A DNA stretch of 64,000 bases from Nigrospora sphaerica (GCA_018287875.1 JAGVVL010000021.1:806001-870000); one strand, 5' to 3'; shown: positions 11,401 through 21,224, counted from the stretch's first letter. Made by a program: numbers and translations. Notes: generated by a model not told the origin, from the sequence alone.

Positions 11401-13737
11401 ATTCTGCACAAACCAGGAGTCTAGCGCCTCATCTGGGCTTCGGAAGCGTTGCGCCTGTGATGGGCACATGTTGATGAGCTTGGTTGCCGCTCTCGTTGCT
11501 TCCGGCCAGAGCGCCTCGGGTAGCTTGGCGTGTTCCCTTAGCTTCAGTGCCTTATTGATGACCTCCTGACCTGCTCTTTCTGAGCCCCCATTCGGCTCAT
11601 GGGTGTTCGGAGGGGATATCTCAAGTTCGATTCCTTCCTCCTCTGCCCAACGCTCATATTCGGTCATGCCCTGGATTGCTATCACTCCCTTCTCCCCGTC
11701 GTGCTTGAGGATTGCGATGTGAAGGTTGTAGCGCCTGAGGACATGCCTTTTGAAGCTTCGCAGTATTCGAAATAGCTGCGTGTGTGACTTGGTAGGCGAA
11801 GTGAACGACCAAAGCTTTCCGCTGTAATCGTCCTTCAGGACTATTAACCAGCGAGACCCATCATACCCACGTGGATAGTCAAATAGGTCCCAGAGCACCC
11901 TGAAGAACGGTCTTGGGGCTCTTTCTGCTGGAATTCGACTGATAAGTCGTCTGGCGTCCGTAAGTCTGCAAGTCTCACACTCCGTGAGCGTCTCGCCTTT
12001 GAAAGCGACATTCTGTCCTCTCTCAGCGAGCTTCCTGAGCGCATCTCGGCCTAGGTGTCCAGCCCTAGCATGCCAGAGTGCCTCAGAATCCATCCGTATC
12101 CTTGGTCTTGTTTTTTGAGCTTCACCTGTGGGTGCTTTTCGTATGGCGGGAAACGCTCTCACTGTCCCAGCCGGTGCGGAGATGACTTGAGAGGCGAAAG
12201 AGAAATAAGAGTAAAGAGGCTTGTATTCGAGGAACGTAAGGTTGCCTACTCTTTCCAACTTTCGCACTAGAACGCCTTCTCCGTGCTCACCATAGCGTAG
12301 AGCGCACTCTCTGCCATGGTACCAGATCCCTGCCTTCAGGAGTCTCGCCTCTGAGATGATGTTGGTGTGGAATCCTTCGACTAGTTGCACGTCATGTAGC
12401 ACCAGGTCTACCTTGCCACCCTTGGGACCGTTGAGTAAGCCCCTTAGGACCCTTGTGCCTGATCCCTTGATGGAGAAGGCCGACGACCCTGCCTCCACAA
12501 CTGATCCAGGACGCGAAGGAGTGAAACTTCCTTCCTCAAGTAGCTCCATGGAGTTGACAATGTGCGAGGAGCCGCAACTGTCAACGACAGTCGACTGTGA
12601 GAGGTTGTGAGGGCCGATTTGAGCGGTAACCGCCAGGTTGATGTTGGCAGGCGTGGGAAAGGCCTCAGGGATAATAGTAACTGCGACGAACGGCTCAGAG
12701 GTGGTCTGACCTGCTCCCTCTCCCGGCTTCTTCTCCTCGATGAGCTTGCGGAGTGAGTCCCAGTGTCTTGCCATGGCTCTTTCTCGTATTTCCTTTGCCT
12801 TAGTGTTGTTGAGTCCCCTAAACTTGGCTCCGTTAGGTAGGAGGTCCGCAGAGCTCGTTAGGGCAAACTGGAGACGTCTGCACTCCTTGGGTTCCCATTG
12901 GTGCTTTTCTCCGCGAGGCAGGCAAGGACAGGCGTGTAAAGTTCCGTAGTTCCGTTTTCTCGCCTGTGAGGTGGTCTGATGGGCTTCTCTTTGATCTCCG
13001 AGTGAGGCGAATGACTTGTGACGTTTGTCTAGCGTGCTAGAGGAAGTCACCTGCTCGAGAAAGATGGAGCTCAGCTGAGTTAGCGTGAGTAGTTCCTTTC
13101 CGGTCACTTCGTCCTTGAGCATCTCGTCCAATTGAATCTGAGCCCATTGTGGAGCCATGCGCTCGCGAACTGCCTTCAGAAACGCCTTAGTTGCAAGTGC
13201 GCTTTGCACTTCAGGGATCCCATGGGCTTCGGCGAGAGCGTGAATAGCGGTGAACTCGGCATGCCAGGCTTCTGGAGAGATTCCCCCCTTTGACGCGTTT
13301 GCCAGGACTCGCTGGTAGCGATCTTGAACTGCGTTGAGGACGGTGGACTCCGCCGGTTGATACTGCTTCCTAAGCTCCTTAAGCAGCTTCTGGAGCGTGT
13401 TGGTCTTGCTTCGCTCGATAGTCGTGGTCGTTCCGCTCTCGATAGCGGTGGTAGCTTCGGTGGCTATGCTGACTAGCTTGAGTTTCTTCTCCTCGGCCTC
13501 GATGCGCCCGTAAGCTGCCGTGAGGTACTCCTTCTTGACCGTCTGCCTGACCCATTCGGTCAGAAACAGATAATGGTTGTTGAGAGTATTCCAGATGCTT
13601 GTGTCGGCTGCAAAGGCTCTCAGCTCTCGTTGGAAACGCCTCTCTGCTGCGTCCAATGCAGCAGAAGACTCATTATTCGCTCCTTGAGGTTCCTGGTAGA
13701 CTGGTCTTTCAATCAGGCCAGTCGTACTTGCTGACAA
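8416..13737 (-). CDS. Copia Gag-Pol polyprotein, intact
   Basis: A single 1773-residue frame in Ty1/copia order. Gag is ~1-330, with a helical capsid-like region and an atypical C/H cluster at 270-286. Aspartic protease follows around 384 (VVDSCGSSH in place of the usual DSGAS). Integrase is ~553-800: H-H at 556-561 and C-x2-C at 587-590, then the D,D,E core in VLWDLFD, HDGEKG and NGGSERAGQE. Reverse transcriptase contains YVDD near residue 1393, and RNase H has TDASFADD near 1565 and TEAELLALSE near 1608. Integrase before RT is diagnostic for Copia. There is no frameshift or stop between gag and pol, so the products must come from one polyprotein. The protein looks functional. Confidence 0.95.
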   Translation of the reverse strand: MSASTTGLIERPVYQEPQGANNESSAALDAAERRFQRELRAFAADTSIWNTLNNHYLFLTEWVRQTVKKEYLTAAYGRIEAEEKKLKLVSIATEATTAIESGTTTTIERSKTNTLQKLLKELRKQYQPAESTVLNAVQDRYQRVLANASKGGISPEAWHAEFTAIHALAEAHGIPEVQSALATKAFLKAVRERMAPQWAQIQLDEMLKDEVTGKELLTLTQLSSIFLEQVTSSSTLDKRHKSFASLGDQREAHQTTSQARKRNYGTLHACPCLPRGEKHQWEPKECRRLQFALTSSADLLPNGAKFRGLNNTKAKEIRERAMARHWDSLRKLIEEKKPGEGAGQTTSEPFVAVTIIPEAFPTPANINLAVTAQIGPHNLSQSTVVDSCGSSHIVNSMELLEEGSFTPSRPGSVVEAGSSAFSIKGSGTRVLRGLLNGPKGGKVDLVLHDVQLVEGFHTNIISEARLLKAGIWYHGRECALRYGEHGEGVLVRKLERVGNLTFLEYKPLYSYFSFASQVISAPAGTVRAFPAIRKAPTGEAQKTRPRIRMDSEALWHARAGHLGRDALRKLAERGQNVAFKGETLTECETCRLTDARRLISRIPAERAPRPFFRVLWDLFDYPRGYDGSRWLIVLKDDYSGKLWSFTSPTKSHTQLFRILRSFKRHVLRRYNLHIAILKHDGEKGVIAIQGMTEYERWAEEEGIELEISPPNTHEPNGGSERAGQEVINKALKLREHAKLPEALWPEATRAATKLINMCPSQAQRFRSPDEALDSWFVQNEERYSPAHVRDIHADLRPDWSGIYVFGCKAYALHQRRAAGLDRRAFKVQPRAQIGYLVGYAARNIYRIWLPKHGRVIQTRDVTFDETQFYSSRDSQRLEPEAIEYLEVQPSEIPLSEAGFTNESMPLWEALEELDDAISPETRPDSTREAHLVDLGVPDTPEGPVDKNSGVRRAPEDIQGAHGPGMSDAQTGLLTPGRQLSEPEGENSMLYPTEHLISEPRHRSSDHQPVATAGESGSENTGRAAERPLSGSPEVSEPADISARRPTSSTGTPDRSIAPQRLQGQTPETDLQEEIHDEIIVRPLDEETDQRPPESRRATRGRRSRASQPTQPARRSSRLQRGQETDQQSFLSLLFGLKEITQQETDHLDALLSTCLAKEATSQDEDLLRTIYARIFASTRSQRALEELDEPSGPQGFAPPPKSWRELATHPRGEQFRQATKLEIDKAIAMEAWEEVPDAPSLFKLPLKWVFTDKFDENNKHLRCKARICVRGDKQIVTSLASTYAATLASKSFRIIMALAAYFDWEVRQFDVVNAFLNALFAENSEPIFVEHPPGYERPGYCLKLNRALYGLKESPQLWFRDFSSSLRRLGLVSTPEEPCLFYNEKRTIFVVFYVDDFLVCYSPQAKEEALALIEALKGIYELKDQGSVGYYLGVRVTRKRNEGLLWLSHDSYLEKIARRFDLQDDKSPATPLPSTALEAHQNTAPAHRVKAYQERVGSILYSAIMIRPDLSFACSQLSRFLTNPSQEHLEAADWCIRYAFSTRYVSIRYGMKKAVQSIPQALVISTDASFADDPETRRSSQGYLIQLFGGPVAWKASRQATVTTSTTEAELLALSETAKETMALQRLFRDIQLVLDAPFSISCDNQQTIRLVIGNQERVSTKLRHVDIHNLWLRQEYSRGSFQLIYLATKDMPADGLTKNLPRAKFEQFRATLNLQDIRQAIEEAENGKQRIWIEESQSIADEILPAAKSRALVSINAPQSIPQATKKKKRHR

Positions 13738-13903
13738 GCAGGACCTTCGAGAGCGTGTGATCGGACATGTTGAACGGGGTTCGCAGTGAGGCTGGTCTCA
13801 GCTGCGAATAAATGGATGGATGGATGGAAATGGGGTTTAAAGAGAGTCCTCACGATCCTGAGACTTGTGCAGCGTTTTAAGTGCGTTGAGAGACGCAAGT
13901 AAA

Positions 13904-13918
13904 GGCCGGGCTCATAAC
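13904..13918 (-). promoter_or_regulatory. Primer-binding site, initiator tRNA-Met half-molecule type
   Basis: Directly inside the 5' LTR the minus strand reads GTTATGAGCCCGGCC. This is complementary to the anticodon arm of initiator tRNA-Met (the plus strand reads CGGGCTCATAAC, including the CAT anticodon). Drosophila copia and yeast Ty5 are known to prime from an internally cut initiator tRNA; the same mechanism is inferred here. Confidence 0.75.
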
Positions 13919-14108
13919 TGTCGCACTGCAGGGGACGTGAGGAACGAGGTTCTGGTTGTTCTATTAGGAAAAACAAAGGAAAACTATCTGAGGATCCAGA
14001 CGTAGATATAGTAGCTCCGTAGCCAGCCTGACAGGCTAGGCTCTTGAGCTTACATAAGGTCACGTGACCTGGTAGGCTTGTTAGTGACAATAGGCTCGTC
14101 TCGCGACA
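13919..14108 (-). repeat. 5' LTR of the Copia element
   Basis: 190 bp; ends TGTCGC and GCGACA; one-base difference from the 3' LTR. Confidence 0.95.
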
Positions 14109-14300
14109 AAGGCAAAATAGTTGAAGCGTATAGTAGTAGTAGTAGTAGTAGTAGTAGTAGAAGTAGAAGATTCTAACACCTAGCGACCTATCGAGGCCAT
14201 GAGGACCCCCTACATGTCTAAGCCTAGGAAAACCGTGCCGGTCAAATGTCCGGCCGGATGAAAAACCCAGGTGCCGTCGCGTCGTGCCGCCTTCCCCTAC
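14109..14300 (-). mobile_element. 5'-truncated 3' end of the Tad-like LINE
   Basis: The minus strand repeats the 3' untranslated end of the LINE found at 38640-38779 (shared blocks GGTTTTTC, GGTTTTCCTAGGCT, GGGGGTCCTCATG, GGTCGCTAGGTGT). It ends in a (TAC)n microsatellite tail, 14131-14160 on the plus strand as (GTA)n. Short 3' fragments with simple-repeat tails are typical of aborted LINE insertion. The Copia element abuts its tail. Confidence 0.8.
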
Positions 14301-14843
14301 CATCCGTGTAAGTCCGTCGCTGTCTGAAGTCGAGCCACAGATGAGCAAGCATACCGGAATGCACACAAACGGGGATATTTGACTTCCATTAGTATGTACC
14401 ATGTAGTGCTTTGGTAGGCGAAACCCACCGTGGCTTTGCTCATTGAAGTGGTTGCCTTGGCGGATGAAGGGAATCGTTTACGGCTTGGCGAAGTTTTTAG
14501 TGGTTCTGGACTACGATTAGGGACTAGCATTATTAGACTCCCTGAGCCTAAAGTTCATCATGTCCGAAGTAGTTTGATGTTCGTGTTCCGGTATTGGATG
14601 CGACACTTCTGCCCCTACTGGTGTAAGTGGGTCTCTACTAAACCTGACACTCGTGATCGAGATCAAACCTGCGGCGGTTCGGAAGTTGCGTCCTGTATGT
14701 AAAGGAGGCTGGGGGAGTCTGGCTATAGGTCCACTTGTTCGTATATATATATGTAAGTTCTAATAGCCTCAGATCGAGGGAATATGGAATGCGAATTGCA
14801 AGCGATCGATATATTTGTACCCGAATGACAGCGTCTACCCATC
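14301..14843. other. Intergenic, nothing recognised
   Basis: No supported gene. A short TATATATA run is present near 14743. Confidence 0.4.
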
Positions 14844-15818
14844 ATGACAGGGATTGTAGCCCCTGATGCCGCCATGTCTCTACGGCGCATGCCCGACTTC
14901 TCATGGGATCGAGACCCTACCACTGTACGCGCTGTGCCACCGGTCTATGTCGGGCGGAGCCTGTATACCGACTATGTCCACCTGGGAAACAACAAGGCGG
15001 GGTGGCTTGGCATGCGCCGCCAGGGCGGCTATCAGGTCGTCCAAGTTCGCTATACTCCTCACCTGACCATTTCGGATTTCCGGACTCTTCTGGGGATCCG
15101 ACATCCGAACATCGCGCCTATGCTCGGAATCTACTCCAGTGGGCATACCACTGCTGTGGTGCATGAGCAGGTGGATCTCGACCTATTTGACATCGCACCC
15201 TTCCTGTCTGAGGTGGATATTGCGAGCGTTATAGTGCAGGTGCGATGGCCCGTCTCGATACTTGCCCCAGGGCTATAACGAGATCACAACCCCCGCACAT
15301 CCCCTATGAAGGCCGGCAGCTGAATGACGCTAGATACTTTCGGCCGTCACCTATCTGTTGTCCCAGCCTATTGACGTGCGTATCAGGACGGTTCGTGTCT
15401 TGCTGTACGGGGCAGTGAAACTAAGTAAGGCCCTCCCCAACGCACCAAAACTCCCGCTAAGTCGCTCTAACCTACAGTTCTTGATCTCAGCGAGAAGCCA
15501 TCGACCGACCTCTGTCGCCGAAAGGCCATGCATCGTTTCATGGTTTCGTACGTGGAGCAGGTCATGACAAATATGGCCGCTGATAACTCTACTTGGACGT
15601 ATGACGCCGCCGATTTCTTGGATGTTCTGTACTCTGGCCAGCTGCCTCCCATCAGTGTGAGTCCACAGCTAGGGAATGCCTTTCCGTGGTATTGACGACC
15701 GACAGCACCCTTTCCTGCATCAGTCGAAGCCCCCCATTTGCTTGCGCAGGTGGACTTTGTCGGCCGTATGCATAACTCTGGTCAAGGTGGAATGTGGCAA
15801 CCATGGAAGACGACATAG
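14844..15818 (+). pseudogene. Fungal protein-kinase-like gene, probably degenerate
   Basis: Exon 14844-15239 encodes an N-lobe-like segment (FRTLLGIRHPNIAPMLGIY, then VVHEQVDLDLFDIAPFL). A later exon ending at 15424 reads DVRIRTVRVLLYGAVKL, matching the strands around a kinase catalytic loop. Intron 15425-15477 (GTAAGG, CTAAC, TACAG) leads to 15478-15656, which reads like a C-lobe (YDAADFLDVLYSGQLPPIS); a last exon may run 15750-15818. The HRD catalytic segment between 15240 and 15360 cannot be recovered and no clean splice model joins that part, so this is either a pseudokinase or a decayed gene. Family placement rests on pattern reading only. Confidence 0.4.
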
Positions 15819-16553
15819 TGGATACGAAGCCTCGTGATATAGCTAGTGAGGACTTACACATATTTGACTGGCAAGCTCTTTTCTGTTGCCTCTAATGGGG
15901 CTGGGTATACCTGGGAGATGAATGGAAACCTCAAGACGTGCCTTGACGAAATATGATAATGACTAGCCAAGTACCAAATGAATGTATCGGGGAGCTCGTC
16001 TTACCCAAGCTAGTTACCCCTATACAATAGCAGCTAATTCGGCCTTAGAGTACATCCAGGCCTGCTATGAATCAGTCTTAGCCAATAGTTCGTGTGTGCC
16101 GCATCAACTTCGGATTTCCAAGGAAGCAACAGGCTTAAAATTCGTAATATTCAACCTAGTTGGATTCCTTTCTTGCTTGAGTGAGAAGCAGCCGCTTTTA
16201 CAGGCCCGAACAGGACAATGCTGGGGCTTCCTAATTACGGCAGCGAACGGGTGGCTGTCTAACGATGGGAGGAGATATTTACCGGCTGATCAAAGAAACG
16301 ATGCAAGCTAAGCAATGATCAGGCCTCAATGCATCGTCTCCGCCCCAGAGCAAGTGTGCCTGCAGCTTCTACCCTGGCTCGGTGTGCCATCGGACCTCTT
16401 CCATCCGTCGGACTTCAATCAGTCCGATACCGTCTTGTAGCGCTTTTGGGCTGTTCTTATAACCGACATAGCATTCGTGGTCCTTGTATTCAATGCGTAT
16501 CGTGATCTTCTAAGTCCAGTTTGATTTTCCCACCCCGAAAACACTATCGCAAC
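15819..16553. other. Intergenic, nothing firm
   Basis: A 109-codon frame at 15982-16311 has no recognisable features. The stretch probably includes the 5' region of the bZIP gene. Confidence 0.4.
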
Positions 16554-17275
16554 ATGACGGGGGAGTCTGCTTCAAGCAATTTTGAATCATCTAATTGTGA
16601 GCTACAACATTCACTCTATACCTACGACCGTTTTATGCTAACATCTCCAGGCAAAAAAAGGACAGTGTCTTCCTTGTCTCCCGCTCAGCTTGCTGAAAAG
16701 CGAGCAAAGGATCGCAAGGCCCAGCGTGCCTGTCAGAAACGCGAGAGAGAGGCAATTGAACGCTTGGAAAGAGACATCGAAGAGCTTCGTAGTGAGAATC
16801 AAACGCTCAAAAATGAGCTTGACATGCTGAAAACTAGCATCCGCCTCTCTGTTAATGAGCCGCCAAGCTCCATGCAGCCGGGTAATTCTTGCCCTTGTAT
16901 TGCGCATAGAGCCACACACTTAGCCGATAAACTGATGTTTTTACAGATCTCTATATTTACACGCCCCTCGTATCTTGGGAAGACCAGCGACTGGTTGGCC
17001 CTCTGATGCACGACGACACGCCCTACTCTGGGACTGGATGGCCCATACATTATCAGCCACTGGCACCACCACCTGCCCCAAGTCCTTTCCCCTTCCCTTG
17101 CTCTTCTACCCTTGAAGTTCAACCCCTTCATTCTGGCGCAATACGATCTTGGGGCTGGCAGGGTGTCTCATCAAATACAAGCGAACCAATTCCTAGTTTA
17201 GCGTCAAGGCGTGAGGTGTTAGGCCCCGGTAGGATACAGCCCCTTGACACACCCGGAAGCCAGGTCGATATCTAA
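16554..17275 (+). CDS. bZIP transcription factor (three exons, 200 aa)
   Basis: Exons 16554-16596, 16651-16881 and 16947-17275 join in phase (43+231+329 nt = 201 codons with stop). Intron 1 has GTGAGC, TGCTAAC and CCAG; intron 2 has GTAATT, CTGAT and ACAG. The product starts MTGESASSN. It has the fungal lead-in SLSPAQLAEKRAKDRKAQRA, a basic region rich in K/R with the R-K-x-A-Q-R-A pattern, and then a leucine-zipper coiled coil (ERLERDIEELRSENQTLKNE). A short Pro/Ser-rich tail follows. This layout fits the small Yap-like bZIPs common in filamentous ascomycetes. It would act in the nucleus as a dimer; target genes are unknown. The nearby secreted glucanase is not obviously co-regulated. Confidence 0.85.
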
Positions 17276-17546
17276 TGACAGACTAGGGGTTGGGCAGCCT
17301 GCAAGCAGAGTCGTACCTGATCCGCACACGTGCCAGGACGTGTCGTCGAACATGGATCCTGCATACTGTCCAGAACGATCGGCGCTATGAAAAGTCCAGT
17401 AAGCATGGCTTTATGACAGCTGTCTTGTCGTTCGTCTGACTGATCTTGATCCAGAGCACTTCCCGAGGCTCTTAGGTGCTGGGGGGTGGGGGTGGGGGTG
17501 GGCCGTCGAACTAGCTCGGCCTCTTGGGTGTTTTGATGGGGCGGGA

Positions 17547-17677
17547 TGTTGCAGTGCGTGTGGGCCAACTCACTGCGCCACGAAGCAAAAGCTTCAGTAA
17601 TGATACAGTGGGATCATTAGGCCCAATTCTGCACTATAAGCGCTAGATCACAGGGGACCAACCTGCAGGCCGTAACA
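17547..17677 (+). repeat. Short TG..CA repeat, copy 1 (131 bp)
   Basis: Aligns with 21086-21224 and 21551-21685. It starts TGTTGC and ends GCCGTAACA, matching the consensus inverted ends TGTTACGGC/GCCGTAACA. Flanks CGGGA and CAGGA match in 4 of 5 positions, consistent with a decayed 5-bp target duplication. Confidence 0.75.
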
Positions 17678-19331
17678 CAGGAGAGACTCCGGAGAGGTGA
17701 GCTGATATTATGGGCAAAAGGTGATGCGTTCCTCTACGTCTAAATCACTGCAAACGCTTCAGTTGTTTAAACGGAGCTTGAAATTGCGGATATTGACAAG
17801 CATCTCTTATTGGAACCTCAGGCGGGCGAGCGCACGCTCTACGCAGTAAGCCAGAGCATCCAGGATGCAAGCGACGAAGTACCTCTGGGAAAGAGCTGTA
17901 CGAGCAAAGTTAGAACAGTACGCTCTAGTGTAGTGACCCAAAGGATTCTACCACGAGCTTACAGTTACTCGGTCGAGCCAATATCATGCACCGACCTCCC
18001 TCCAAAAGTTTGAAGTCCTCGCATACCGGCCCATACGGCCGGTAGCATGGAAGTGAGTGGGAACACAGTTGGTGTTCTATAGTTATGAGGTATAACACTG
18101 GAATAGCGCCAAATACTAACCACCGTTGATCAAAAGGAGAGAGCGACCGGCTCCCCGGATTCGGGCGTTATAGGATGCAGAAAGACCCATCAAGCATGTA
18201 AGAAACTAAGCAACTGATGCCACGCACGTTCCAGGCCCTAGGGCCTAGCCAACGTGCCAACAGCTACTTGGCTTCCATTTCTATCTGGTCTGATAGCAAC
18301 ATCACCGACTTTTACAGCTGCCTTAGCGCCTGGGAGAGCTTCACAGCGCTTTTAGCATATGCGCGCGCTTGTAAGATGGCCCATTCTCCTCGCTGTCTTC
18401 ATCGTCGGTCGCAGGAGGACTTTGGCCGCTACTCGGTGCCATTGCCGCCATCGTTCAAAGCCGAATCAGAAAGGTCGAACTCGTCAAGGCTGCCTGGGCT
18501 ATCTGGCGTTTCACTCGAGCTGAGACAGTCGCTGGTCTCTATCCAAGAGACAAGTCAGCATATAACCAAGTCACGGTAAGGCCATGGCTTACCCTCATAG
18601 TCGTCGTCCGTCTCTGACTCGTCCACAGGCAACCTGTGACGGGCTCGCATGGCGATCTTTTCGAACTTTCCAGCAGGGGCCGATGCGTAGGAACGGATAA
18701 TTGTAGACAAACACTATATTTCTTCCATCTTCAATTAGCGGTGGATGACTTCAATCTTTATATCCATGGTCCAACGCTTGCCCAGGTTCACATCGTGGTA
18801 TGTAGTGTTGGGCTCTCTGCGGGCAGCCCTTATTGTGCAGGTCTAAGTCCAGATCTTGTCCGTCTTCGAAGGTGAGAAATTACCCAACTCATGTGGGACT
18901 CGGCCCCGTTGCGCCCTATTTGGTTCTCGATCTTCAGGACTCGGAAAGGAGCGAAACCGGAGAAAAGGCGCTCTATGTCATCGTTTCATTCCGCTGCGGC
19001 TACTGCAATTTCTGCCACCAGAAGCACAAAGTGGAAATGAGACGCTGCAACGGGTGCGCTTAATGTATGTACTGCGCCATTTTGAACATGGCAAGATGTA
19101 AGAGGAGCCGAAACGAACCGGATTGATCGCACGGTGCCGTTGGATTTGTTGATTCGCCACTTTCTAGTCTCTTCTGGCCAAGTCGCTCGAGCTGAATAGC
19201 GGCGCCCTACAGCTTCTTTTCCTCCTGCTACCTATGTATGTATCCACCGACTATTCAGCCCGCCGCACAATGTAGTAACACTGTGTCCTTCCTTCCCTCC
19301 CAACCTACCCAATCAGCCCTAAACCGTGCCG
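17678..19331. other. Mostly featureless; possible fragment of an intron-containing gene at 18390-18700
   Basis: At 18400-18573 one frame reads like real protein (a hydrophobic segment, then VELVKAAWAIWRFTRAETV). It is followed by a textbook intron 18574-18627 (GTAAGG, CTGAC, CCACAG) and a short terminal exon ending near 18695. No upstream exon joins it in frame, so it may be a gene relic. A 77-codon frame at 17783-18013 is also unassigned. Nothing else is recognised. Confidence 0.3.
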
Positions 19332-20633
19332 ATGATCTCTCGGTTTCTTCAGTTTCTTGCCCTCACCATCGCTGCCGCTCCTATCCCAGGTATAGGGGCT
19401 CTTGGCCATGGCACGGGCTTTCCACTACGAGAGTTTTCCATGTACAATACCAGCATGATTAAACAGCCTGCTGCTCTACGACCACTGAAACTCCAGATAA
19501 TTAACAATCTGAACGACAGCCAGGTGTTTGCTTATGTGACGGGTCGGGACCGCGCTGGCGCTACGAAATTTCTCATGGCCTCGGGGACCTGGTTTTATCC
19601 TGTTACCCCGGAGGGCCCCCATCCCGTAACGGTGGATCCTGCCTTAATATCCATCCCGCTTGGGAGCCATGGCGAGATTTCCGAGATCGTCGTTCCTGAC
19701 TATCTCGTCTCCGGTCGCGTCTGGGTTTCCCTCGGCGCCCTCCAATTTCACACCGTTGCCTTAAAGGGCGGGTCGGCCTCCCTTGTGGAACCATCCACCT
19801 TGGACATGAAAAACGCTTCGAGCAGTGTCACTTGGGGTTTTATGGAACTCTCCCACACGGAAGAGGACGGAATCTATGCCAATATATCCTTCGTGGACTT
19901 CGTCGGGCTCGTGCTGAGCCTGGTCCTGACGCTCGGTAGCGGGCAGGTCCAGACGGTTCTGGGGCTTCCGTGGGATGCTGCCAAACGGGTGTGCGCCGCC
20001 TTGCGCGAACAAAGCCATCTAGATGGCGGGCCGTGGGGCGAAATGTGTATTATGTCAGGGGATGGCCAACCACTTCGCATACTGTCTCCGAATCTGCACA
20101 AGACCACCCATCCCGGAGCGACCGAGGGCTACTACGACACGTACGTCAGCCAGGTGTGGACAAAGTATGCAAGCCAAGACCTGGCCATCGATACGCAATC
20201 GCGAGCGGGCGTGGTCCAATGCCGTATCGAGGATAACGATCAACTCTGCTGCGAGGGTGACAACCGTGGATATGCCCGCCCAAGTGCATCCGATATCTGG
20301 AGCTGTAGCACGGGACCGTTTGCCATTCGCGCAGAGGACAACGCGATTCACCGCGCAGTGGTGCCCCGACTATGCGCTACTTTTAGCCGGTCTACTTTGT
20401 TGATAGACGGTGGTGCCACCCAACCCTCGGTTCCGAGCGGACGATACTACCCTCCAGGTCCTGCGAACCACTATAGTCGTATTGTTCACCAATACCAGCT
20501 CGATGGCAAGGGCTACGCTTTCCCGTACGACGACGTAAGCCCTGAAAAAGACAGGGATGAAGTAGCGGGCGTGGTAGCGGGACGGAACCCTCGGCTTCTG
20601 CAAATTTTCGTCGGGGGACGAGGAACGGATTGA
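19332..20633 (+). CDS. Secreted glycoside hydrolase family 64 (endo-beta-1,3-glucanase)
   Basis: A 433-residue uninterrupted frame. ATG 19332 starts a signal peptide (MISRFLQFLALTIAAAPIPG). The mature protein follows the GH64 thaumatin-like plan: an N-terminal beta-barrel region (LQIINNLNDSQVFAYVTGRD), then WGFMELSHTEEDGIYANISF and FVDFVGL, which hold the glutamate and aspartate positions known to be catalytic in the family. Conserved later blocks are GYYDTYV, GDNRGYARPSASDIWSC, DNAIHRAVVPRLCA, NHYSRIVHQYQ and DGKGYAFPYDDV. Full family length with no stop or frameshift. It should cleave beta-1,3-glucan to short oligosaccharides outside the cell, in wall remodelling or attack on other fungi. 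Intact in a transposon-rich setting, so probably under selection. Confidence 0.9.
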   Translation: MISRFLQFLALTIAAAPIPGIGALGHGTGFPLREFSMYNTSMIKQPAALRPLKLQIINNLNDSQVFAYVTGRDRAGATKFLMASGTWFYPVTPEGPHPVTVDPALISIPLGSHGEISEIVVPDYLVSGRVWVSLGALQFHTVALKGGSASLVEPSTLDMKNASSSVTWGFMELSHTEEDGIYANISFVDFVGLVLSLVLTLGSGQVQTVLGLPWDAAKRVCAALREQSHLDGGPWGEMCIMSGDGQPLRILSPNLHKTTHPGATEGYYDTYVSQVWTKYASQDLAIDTQSRAGVVQCRIEDNDQLCCEGDNRGYARPSASDIWSCSTGPFAIRAEDNAIHRAVVPRLCATFSRSTLLIDGGATQPSVPSGRYYPPGPANHYSRIVHQYQLDGKGYAFPYDDVSPEKDRDEVAGVVAGRNPRLLQIFVGGRGTD

Positions 20634-21085
20634 TGTACCCGCCTCTCGAGGTCTCTGTACAGGCGTCTATTCAGTGGGGAGACTCAGTGATTCATAACAT
20701 AATGTGGAAGGGGCCGATAAATACAGGACTCGGGTATTTGAGCAGATTATAGACCTGCTGCTCGTCGCAATGGATGTGTCTTGCATCTTGAACGGGGAAT
20801 TTTGTTATTAGGACCTATACTCAAATAACCTGGACGGCCGATAGGCACAGAAACTCGCGTAACCCAAGCATAACCATCACGCAGCTCTTCTTCGTAGTGG
20901 GTGAATAGAAAGGGATAACTATAGATATAAGGCGTAAAAAGGGCCCAACTGCTAGAGGTGTTAGTGTCTGGGTTGATGTTCTGCGATCTAGATATTCACA
21001 AATCCTCCTTCGCCACATATCGGCGTTAAGATGCGGTAGTATCGACGGCGAAATATGAGCCAGGCGATAACTGTATGGATAACAG
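20634..21085. other. Intergenic downstream of the glucanase gene
   Basis: No supported gene; should hold the 3' end of the GH64 transcript. Confidence 0.4.
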
Positions 21086-21224
21086 TGGTATAGCGCGTCT
21101 GGACCAACTGCCCGCTGAGGCATAAAGCAAAAGCTTCGGGAATGATCCACTTCTTAAGATCATTGTGTCCAGTTCTGCACTATAAGTGCTACTCCTGCAG
21201 GGGACTAACTGCCAGGCCGTAACA
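21086..21224 (+). repeat. Short TG..CA repeat, copy 2 (139 bp)
   Basis: Same family as 17547-17677. Flanked by a perfect 5-bp duplication AACAG (21081-21085 and 21225-21229), which supports insertion by an integrase-type mechanism as for solo LTRs. Confidence 0.8.

Larger units (their letters stand above)
6745..14108 (-). mobile_element. Complete Ty1/copia-type LTR retrotransposon with an antisense accessory gene
   Basis: 7364 bp. LTRs 6745-6934 and 13919-14108 (190 bp each, one difference seen by eye) have the same minus orientation. From the 5' LTR inward it holds a primer-binding site matching the initiator tRNA anticodon arm, one uninterrupted 1773-codon gag-pol frame (8416-13737), an accessory gene on the opposite strand (7489-8419) and a purine tract next to the 3' LTR. 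The intact pol frame and near-identical LTRs indicate a young insertion. The outer flanks (GAATG on the left, AAGGC on the right) do not form a target duplication. Confidence 0.95.

Noticed and set aside
13713..14402. 229-codon minus-strand frame upstream of Copia gag-pol
   Set aside because: It runs through the LTR, the PBS and a microsatellite; an accidental frame.
19326..19331. Start of the glucanase gene at 19326
   Set aside because: That codon is GTG; ATG at 19332 gives a normal signal peptide.
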